Of a DNA stretch of 64,000 nucleotides, positions 57,056 to 64,000 are shown in pieces. The stretch lies in contig NW_005434669.1 of assembly GCF_000315625.1 (NCBI RefSeq), positions 498,004 through 562,003 on the forward strand, in the 5' to 3' direction. The translations under genes and the position numbers were made by a program. This stretch comes from Guillardia theta CCMP2712. Its lineage: Eukaryota > Cryptophyceae > Pyrenomonadales > Geminigeraceae. The notes under the pieces were generated by a model. It ran no database searches. It was not told the DNA's origin and saw nothing but the letters and a program-made list of their open reading frames with translations. Every line of letters begins with the position of its first letter. Position 1 is the stretch's first letter.

Positions 57056-58020
57056 TACACCACGATGGCATCCAGATCTTCTTCAACCTCTGCATCTGCC
57101 TCGTGAAGGATCTGAGATGACAGTCAACTTCGAAACTTCCGATCTGAGCTCTTACTGAGGCCACGAAGTCGCTCCACATAACACCTTCTTCGCCTGGGGT
57201 CGCCATCTTCCTGAGACGAATGCTCATCTGTTTGGGCGTGACTTTGTCCTTGTTCGCAGAGATTTTAGCCCAAAACAAATCTAAAGCTTCCTGTATCCCA
57301 AATATCATCGAAAACATTAAGAAGTTCAAGATGTCAGCTCTCAACACTCACATCCTTCAGCTCAGCTTGACTTGCTGTCATGTAACCGGATGGACCCAAG
57401 GGCATTTCAAACTTCATCTCTCTGAGTCTTTCGTACAAAGTGTCTCTGGTGATCGTGTTCTCGTCATTGAAGAGCTTGGACCACTTGGCAATATGCTCTC
57501 TTCCGTCTTCGAATCTGTTCTCGCTGCAAACAAATCACAGGTTTACGGAATTTTCTGCCATGAAGCAAACCTGTAACATGGAATCCACTTGGGCCTCGCC
57601 GCTTGCATGATGTCAAAAGAATATCGCCACTCACAGTCATCACATCCACTATGGCAGCATGCTCCTGCACTTCCATCCCCAAAAATCATCTTTTCTGCCA
57701 ACCTTCCAAAAATCTTGACAAGCTCTACTTCTTCGACTTGACCTGTGGAACTGGACATGCGTACATTGCTTGTACTTTTCCCGAGCGAGAGGCACCGCAG
57801 CTGCGATCTGAAATAAGGGGTGGATGCTTTGGGCAACTGATTGCGGATTGCTGGTGACGGCGATAAGAAGGACTCGGAAAGTCTGCAAACACGATGAGGC
57901 AGATTCTTTCGGTAAAATTACACGGACCTGATGCACAAGAAGAGTACAAGCAAGGAGGACCATCCAGAAAATGTCACCATAGCTGACAATGGATCTGAAA
58001 AAAAAAACTTTCAAAGACAT
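57056..58020 (-). CDS. Unknown protein with GCDxCEWRY...ARPKW motif
   Basis: Spliced minus-strand gene; first exon 58020-57928, last exon 57112-57056. It begins with a signal-like stretch (IFWMVLLACTLLVH). The core reads VELVKIFGRLAEKMIFGD, then CCHSGCDDCEWRYSFDIMQ and ARPKWIPCYR. A helical part (KWSKLFNDENTITRDTLYERL) and EALDLFWAKISANKDKVTPKQ follow, the latter resembling a degenerate EF-hand pair, before an acidic end (EADAEVEEDLDAIVV). The CC...GC..C cluster could bind metal. Similar Cys/ARPKW sequences exist in algae in my memory, without known function. Exon joins between 57930 and 57780 are the least certain. Confidence 0.55.
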
Positions 58021-58477
58021 GATACTGTAAAGAGATCACGATTTAAGACTCCATCTCGACATTCAAACACTCGATACAATCAGCCATGAATACTGCAAAA
58101 CCAGTCCTGTCTTTGGTCTGCGTCTTGTTCACAACTTTCAAGACTATCGTAAAGAACCTTGTCACAAACATTGCCTTGCCACTGCTCCTGCCTCTTAACT
58201 TGTCTCCTGCCTGTCCCCCATCATTTGGTAGTTGCAGCCATTTAAGATTCGATATAGGTAGGAGGGGAAATGAACGCTCTGAGAGCTTCTGAGAAGAGGA
58301 GAGCATGAAAGGAGAGGAGGGAGCGGGGAGAGGAGGAGGAATGAAGGATAGACAGAGGGCGACGAGCTACAGCTTGGGAGTCAGTGCTCCATTGAATTCC
58401 ACTTACATGTACACTGCAACGGTGGAGTAACGGTGAGTAGTATTTCGTGGGGATGAGGGGTCCTGAGGAAGGTGAGA
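58021..58477. other. Intergenic between head-to-head genes
   Basis: No gene supported. Open frames on both strands at 58043-58306 overlap each other and lack features. 58300-58350 is GAGGAG-rich and precedes the NEMP-like gene. Confidence 0.4.
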
Positions 58478-60783
58478 ATGGTGGGAACCGGGATCAAGAA
58501 TGGAAGGAGCGCAGTGATGGCTAAGGCGTTGCTCGTCGCAAGCATGATTGTCCAGCTGTCACTGGTGGGAGGAGCGAGAAGCTCGTGGCAGAGACAAGAA
58601 ATCCGATGCTCAGAAGTTCACGACGATTTGATCCACAGCGAGACTACCGAAGGAGGAGGGAAACCAGTTTGGTCGCAGTCTGTGAACGGAGTAGGTGAGC
58701 AGGCGAAGTAGCTGTCGTTGGTCTCCTTCTGATTTTTATGATCAAGGAGACGAGAGCGAGAGTTGCTGGTGCTTCAAGCCCAAGAGCTTGATCGACTGGA
58801 CCGGGTGGGGCATGACGCGCGTGGTATGACAGTGTGATCCCATGCTATCATATCACTCAATTGAACACAGGTGACAATTCAGCCCTTTGATTCACAACAT
58901 TATCAAGTGTGGACAGCAACATCCGAAGTCGGCAAGAGGCAGATTGGATGCGTTGTTACTGAAGTCATTGTAGGAAGCTGTTGTTGACAGAATGGTCAAT
59001 CGGGAGAATCAGTTTCTAGAGCAGGCTGCTCAAATGATTGGAGTGAAGAACGCATGCAGCCCCTTCGGATCAAGGAATCATTGCACAATTCGTCGAAGTC
59101 CTTTCCAAGAGGTATGCAAGAAGCCTACATCTTGCGTTTCAGCCCCTGACGAGTTCAGTTATGTGTCGGTCTCCGAGGGCGGACATCGCACAAGACTACG
59201 ATCACAGTGAGATTGAAGAAGATTTTTGAACTTGAAGAGATTTTTGAATCCTTACATGAAGATGTCTCTCGACTGGCAACTCATCACGTTGGGACTTGTC
59301 ACATTTGCCATTCTGCTCTTCTTGGCATCGCCTTCTGTTTCTCATTCGAAGTACTGCTACTATTTACTCGGAGCTCTTTTCTCTGCCGTATCCTCATTTC
59401 GTGCTCTTGCGCTGTTTGATCTGTTGTTTGCAGTTTTTTTGTATAGCTGTTGCATTTTTCTTCATATTTCGAAGAATAATGGGGTACTTTTTTTGTGAGG
59501 CTAATGATCAATTGTTTAAGACATCAACAGGACCAGGAATGCTTTTTTCGTGGGTGTCGTGGCATGGAGCAGCGCTGTGTAATCCTTAAGCTCAATTTGA
59601 ATCATTCCATTACTCATTTGTTGTTGGTTGATCCGTCAATGTCTTCAAAAGCTGGCAAAACTTTATATCCAACATCCTGTACAACGAATATTCCGCATTC
59701 GTTGTTGCGTTGTTTGGCGTGTAAGTCTACTTGAATCAAATCCTTCGAAGCTGAACAAGAAAGAAGGGTTGGATTTGTCACCGCGTATCTGAATCCCTTG
59801 GATGATCGAGGAATGTTCATCTTCCAGGTGCACATTTCCATACGGATGAAAGTGCTGAGCACCCCACACAGATTTTGTTACAATTCTTTTGCGTCACTAT
59901 TATTAGCTTTGGGTCTCCATCTTTTGAGAGGTAAGATTCATGTAGTATGATTGCTATCTAAGGGATTTTCTCAAACGGCACATTTCCTCAAATCAGCACC
60001 TCTTATAGCGATGTTTTCTGATTATTCACAACTTGAGAGGGTGTAAAGTTGCTTTGGGCAGGGAAGGGGTCGTGTTGGTCCTTGCTCTGTGTCTCTGGGA
60101 AATTTTCAAGTTTTTCGGCTGGTTGAGCTTTGCATGGAGAGGGAGGGTACGCAAAGGAAGAGTTGCCCGACGGGGAGGCACAGCAGGTGCAGAGCTCCCT
60201 TGACCATGAATGTGAATGTTCATTACTTCGCAGACGAGCTACCGAGAGGAGAAACGTTTGACGGTGAGCGAGGTGACGAAAGGTTCTGCTCTCACTGTCG
60301 TTTCCAAGACTCCTCTCTTTCCTTCTTCACTCCGAGCAAGAAGCACAGGGCCATTGAGCGAAGCGTCATCGAAGAGAAATACAGGTGAGCGGTGGTGAAA
60401 TTGTTCCTTCCGGGCTGATAAAGGTCCAGCGGTCCTCTCGATCTCTCAGTCGAGAATCCATTTCACTGCAGAGGAGCTCCAGAATACATCTCAGAGCAGG
60501 AGTACAGAGCTCAAACGCTACACAATACTCAGAAGTAAGAGACCTGTGTGCTTCTCATTTGGTGATTGGGGCAAACAGAGCAGAAAACGCCCTCTTGGAT
60601 TATTATGAGAGAGAAGGATTAGAAAACGTTGGGTGAGATGGGGCGTCTCCTTTAGTGCTGCTGTGACTGCTTCGCAGGCATCTCCTATCCCCTCAAGCTC
60701 GGAAGCACATCACTGAATGCTTGGCGAGGAGGGCTGGAGGAAGTATGAAAGTTCCTCAAGACGACAGCGATGAAAGTCTGTGA
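58478..60783 (+). CDS. NEMP (TMEM194)-like multi-pass membrane protein
   Basis: Spliced gene with about ten exons and the stop at 60781-60783. A signal peptide (AKALLVASMIVQLSLVGGARS) is followed by a lumenal region with paired Cys (VTIQPFDSQHYQVWTA, FGSRNHCTI). Then come membrane segments: WQLITLGLVTFAILLFLASP-SVSHSKYCYYLLG, a second pair near 59400-59480, FISNILYNEYSAFVVALFGV, FASLLLALGLHLL and VLVLALCLWEIFKFFGW. The C-terminal PEYISEQEYRAQTLHNTQK looks like the F(L)TEEEYxxQGxxETRK segment of NEMP proteins. NEMPs are inner-nuclear-membrane proteins that affect envelope stiffness and fertility. The call rests on domain order and this C-terminal motif, and other families remain possible. A later ATG at 58517 is an alternative start. 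Confidence 0.5.
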
Positions 60784-60927
60784 TTTTCGTCTCCGTGTGA
60801 AATTCAATTAGCTATCTCGCTTTCGATTTATTCCTTATGGTCTGTCGAACAAAGCGAGATTTAGAAGGTTTAGCAGGGGGTACCACTGTTCTCGCTCGCT
60901 GATCTTTTCTACTGTTCTCTTCATCGT

Positions 60928-63054
60928 CTAGTTGTAGTTGAATCTGCACAACATGTAAATGAAAATTGCCAGCCACTTCGCCTCTTTCACCTCTGCTGGC
61001 GTGTCACTTGCAGGCCTGAGCAATCTGAGGATTTCATCACGTTCAGCCATGAGCCGACCGCATGCCGATCTTGACGCAGTCCGCAGCTCGTCCGTAAGTT
61101 TTGATTTCAATGACTCAAACGTTGCAAACAGTTGCTGCAAACGTGCCCGATGCTGCCTCAGCATCATTTCGACCTCATTGTACTGCTCAGGTAGCATGCA
61201 GACTGCAGAGCCGACCATGTCGTGCGCTTTCATCCCCTCATGAAACTGGCGAGCTTTTCGTCAGACCTGCCGTGGCAATGTTGATTTCACCATCTCCTCG
61301 ACGGCGATAGTGTTGACAGTGCAATCATCCTTGCTGTCCGGAAGTGAAACTTTCACATCCATCAACAGACATGTAAAAATCCTCATCTGAAATTAGCCAA
61401 GCGCAGTGCTCAGTAACAGTACCTTCGTATTCTTTGCAGAAGCGTTTGAAAACTTGTATCTCGTGATGACCCGAATTCAGAAATCAGGAAGCTGTGGAGT
61501 TGAGGAGAATGGCAGTCTAAAGTTTCCATAAGGTATTGAACCTTGCAAGGGTCAAGATTCTTCTCGAACAATGCAATACACGCTTTACCTCTGATCGAAG
61601 CATCGAATTCTTTCTATTCAAGTCACTGTAAATTCTTTGGTTTTCTTGCTGGAGCCTTTCATAGGTGTCGGAGTTATTTTTGAGTTCCTTTGAGTGAGTC
61701 AGCGGCATAGATTCTATAGTGAGATTTTGTTGATATCACTGTCTTAAGCGCCTGCAGCTGTTCATGTGCATTGGATATGACCTTCAGCAAGATTTGGGAC
61801 TGAAATAAGAGAGTTAGATCAGAGATGGCCTCATGCTTGTCATACACGATCTACGGACTGTTCGTATGTGTAGTTTACATCAGTCTGGCCATTGCTCTGA
61901 AAATCGTGTTATCTCATACAAACTATCAAGACTCGTCGCCCAATGGAACCTGATGTTCTTCAGAAGGGAGGACATGTTGCTGTCTGCTTTGAGAGTAAGC
62001 ACGGTCCAAGTCAGTCGCTCAATGAGTCGATGCTTACGGCTCGATCCTCCGTGGTGACCGAAGACGTTTGACTTCGATCCACAACTCATGGACTTGGGGG
62101 AATACTTTAGAAATTGGCTCAATCTGATATGACGGTCAGTTCTCGTCTACCAAGGACAACACATCTCCTACTGACCGCTTCTTCTACATCATCATACAGA
62201 TTTCCACGTGTGCCATGTTTGAGCGTATCAACTAAATATTTCAACAGCGCGAAAGCTATCAGTAGACGAGAGCAGACACCTGCTATTGAAACAACATGTA
62301 CAAGTTGATCCAGATGCTTTGCCTCGTCCTGCAATTGAAGCAATCGATGTTCAAGTGTTCTGATATCGTCCTGGCCATCATGGTGAATCATGTGTGTCAG
62401 CAAGTCAGTTGTTGATCGTACAGTATCAATGTCTGGAGATAGAGATTCAGTTGTAAAATCTTCAATTGATCCAAGGCAATGAAGACTCGATAATTTCTCG
62501 TATAGATTCACGATTTCCACTCTCTTAGTAACGTGAGTAACAGACTTTCGATATATCCGAAGCACCTTTGTACGTCTCACAGCTTTTTCGATACCGCGCA
62601 TTCTTTCTTCATCAATTCCATCCGGTGATATGCAGGAGCTGATTTCTGTAATCAGATCCCAGTCGGTAGCATCCCAGCAAAGGCTGCAACCAATAACAGC
62701 TTGTGAGGTTTTCGACAGAGCAACTTCCATGTACCTTTGGTTTCCTGGCTCAATCAAAAGAGATCATCATTTTCAGTATTCGTCTTCCAGAAAGATCAAA
62801 ACTTACTTGGCTCCTCTATGAAAGGACTCGAAATCTGAGAAGAATTTCAGCACGAGTCATTCGAAGTGTGGCGCTTGTATGAAAGAAGGGAATACCCCGA
62901 TTGCGTTGTTTACATCTGGATCTTCATTCCTATCTCCGGTGAAGTGTACATAATCGTCGTTGGCTTGAATTTCCATGTAATGAGCTTTCATGGAAGATAG
63001 CTCCTTCTCAAGGTGCAACAAGATTCTCTCTGCCTTGTCCACTTGCACCGCCAT
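60928..63054 (-). CDS. Coiled-coil unknown protein
   Basis: Spliced minus-strand gene, starting at ATG 63054 (MAVQVDKAERILLHLEKELSS) and ending at stop 60928. The first exon ends near 62911 (RNEDPD, then GTAAAC). The largest exon (about 62757-62290) has GNQRYMEVALSKTSQ, a Cys-containing WDATDWDLITEISSC and coiled-coil helices (DIRTLEHRLLQLQDEAKHLDQL). Further exons give KNNSDTYERLQQENQRIYSDL and, near the C-terminus, QYNEVEMMLRQHRARLQQLF and SKLTDELRTASRSACGRLM. The helix content suggests a structural or cytoskeletal role. No family recognised, and exon joins between 62290 and 61240 are uncertain. Confidence 0.5.
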
Positions 63055-63310
63055 GGCGTAGGTTCGGGCCCTCAATCCTTGCAATGAGGCGGGCTTGGTA
63101 TTTCATGTGATGAGGTGGACTTGTCTGTCACAGTCTACTCTTGCCAATCATCGGGAATCAGCTTTGGATCATGAACTTTCAAGTCATGTTATAGCCTAAC
63201 TCGCAACCGCAACAGATTATCAGGAAGGTTTGCAGAGACGAGCATGTAGCGTGTAGTGTCAACTTTATTCATATTTCGAAATGGAACTCGAAAGCAGCAC
63301 ACGTCACCTC

Positions 63311-64000
63311 TTACATGTACGCTTTGCATTCCTTAATAAGGTTCTCGGCAGTCATTCCAAGCTCCGACATCACGATGTCTCCTGGGGCAGAGAAGCCGAA
63401 CCTCTCGACACTAACAACCTTTCCGTCCAATCCAACATACTGGTACCACATGGAACCGACACCGGCCTCCATAGCAACCCTCTTCAAGCAGGAAGGAGGA
63501 AGGACCGAGTCCCTGTACTCCTTGCTCTGCTTGTTGAAGAGGTTCATCGATGGCATGGAAACAACGCGGATGCCATCTCCGAGCTGCTCGGCAGCAGCCA
63601 TAGCGTGCTGAACCTCGGATCCAGAAGCCATGATGATCATCTTGAGGGCCCCGGACTCCTTCTTGGCGACGTAAGCTCCCTTCAACACACCCTCACGCCT
63701 GGTCTGAACAGGAATCTCGTCGAGAGTCTTGACGTTCTGACGAGTGAGGATGATGGCAGTGGGACCATCCTGGCGCTGCTGAGAATGGACGTAGGCTCCG
63801 ACGGTCTCCTCGGGGTCAGCCGGGCGGATGACGTCCAAGTTGGGGAACACGCGGAGAGAAGAAACAGTCTCGACAGGCTGATGGGTGGGACCGTCCTCGC
63901 CAACACCGATGGAGTCGTGAGTCAAGATGTAGGTGGTGGGCAATTCAGCCAGAGCAGCCACACGGATGGTAGCGCGCATGTAATCGACGAAAACCAAGAA
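63311..64000 (-). CDS. Transketolase, C-terminal part
   Basis: Open at the window end, with 229 residues visible. The thiamine-binding pyrimidine domain is represented by [36 protein letters not shown] and [26 protein letters not shown] follows. The C-terminal domain has [30 protein letters not shown] and [18 protein letters not shown]. Transketolase moves two-carbon units between sugar phosphates in the pentose phosphate pathway and Calvin cycle. Codon use is strongly C-biased, as in highly expressed genes, and no intron interrupts this part. The N-terminus is outside the window, so cytosolic and plastid forms cannot be told apart. Confidence 0.95.
   Translation of the reverse strand, partial: FLVFVDYMRATIRVAALAELPTTYILTHDSIGVGEDGPTHQPVETVSSLRVFPNLDVIRPADPEETVGAYVHSQQRQDGPTAIILTRQNVKTLDEIPVQTRREGVLKGAYVAKKESGALKMIIMASGSEVQHAMAAAEQLGDGIRVVSMPSMNLFNKQSKEYRDSVLPPSCLKRVAMEAGVGSMWYQYVGLDGKVVSVERFGFSAPGDIVMSELGMTAENLIKECKAYM

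Noticed and set aside
1-64000. CRISPR arrays, bacterial operons, rRNA or tRNA genes
   Set aside because: No spaced direct repeats, no polycistronic gene runs and no rRNA or cloverleaf sequence were recognised; the window is intron-rich nuclear DNA.

Overview
The window is eukaryotic nuclear DNA. Genes are broken by many short GT-AG introns, mostly 40-60 nt. There are no operons or Shine-Dalgarno sites, and the products are eukaryotic housekeeping proteins: exocyst Sec5, NSF, TM9SF, a CENP-E type kinesin, a COMM-domain protein and an RNFT-type RING ligase. Several products start with a secretory signal followed by a transit-like stretch, and there is a DUF1118-type plastid protein, a Kdo cytidylyltransferase and a transketolase. 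This suggests an alga with a secondary red-lineage plastid; a cryptophyte such as Guillardia would fit. That is inference, since I could not search databases.

Layout: 1-519 end of a DUF1118-like gene (+); 2151-3088 secreted unknown (-); 4752-6137 protein with two LOV-like PAS domains (+), convergent with a COMM-domain gene 6290-7195 (-); 7621-9320 decayed reverse-transcriptase fragment (-); 10170-14226 three small paralogues sharing a SILK-like plus RVxF motif pair; 14464-16009 mitochondrial-carrier-family protein (-, ten exons resolved); 16680-18458 RNFT-like E3 ligase (+) with an apparent one-base frameshift; 18763-23437 Sec5 (+); 24296-27046 large membrane protein (+), convergent with the kinesin 27127-33256 (-); 34707-36124 KdsB (+), convergent with NSF 36205-39138 (-); 39995-43032 TM9SF (+); 46230-47489 helical unknown (+); a head-to-head pair of pseudouridine synthases, TruD type (to 50152, -) and RluA type (from 50201, +), whose start codons are 48 bp apart; 52379-54567 membrane-anchored collagen-like protein (+); 55893-56887 secreted unknown (+); 57056-58020 Cys-motif protein (-); 58478-60783 NEMP-like membrane protein (+); 60928-63054 coiled-coil unknown (-); 63311-64000 transketolase C-terminal part (-).

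The gene-poor stretches are unusual. Nine or more extremely GC-rich islands are built from CCGG/GGCC blocks and TGAC/GTCA/GACTC words. An AT-richer motif, TTTACTCAAAGTTAAG, recurs beside them and on both sides of the reverse-transcriptase remnant. A second class of island is full of CCCTACCCC-like runs with strong strand asymmetry. These look like remnants of one or two repeat families.

Sec5, NSF and TM9SF all act in membrane traffic, and TruD and RluA both modify uridines in RNA. Otherwise the gene order shows no shared pathway. The best candidates for something undescribed are the three SILK/RVxF paralogues, the membrane collagen, and the pseudouridine synthase pair with its very short shared promoter.
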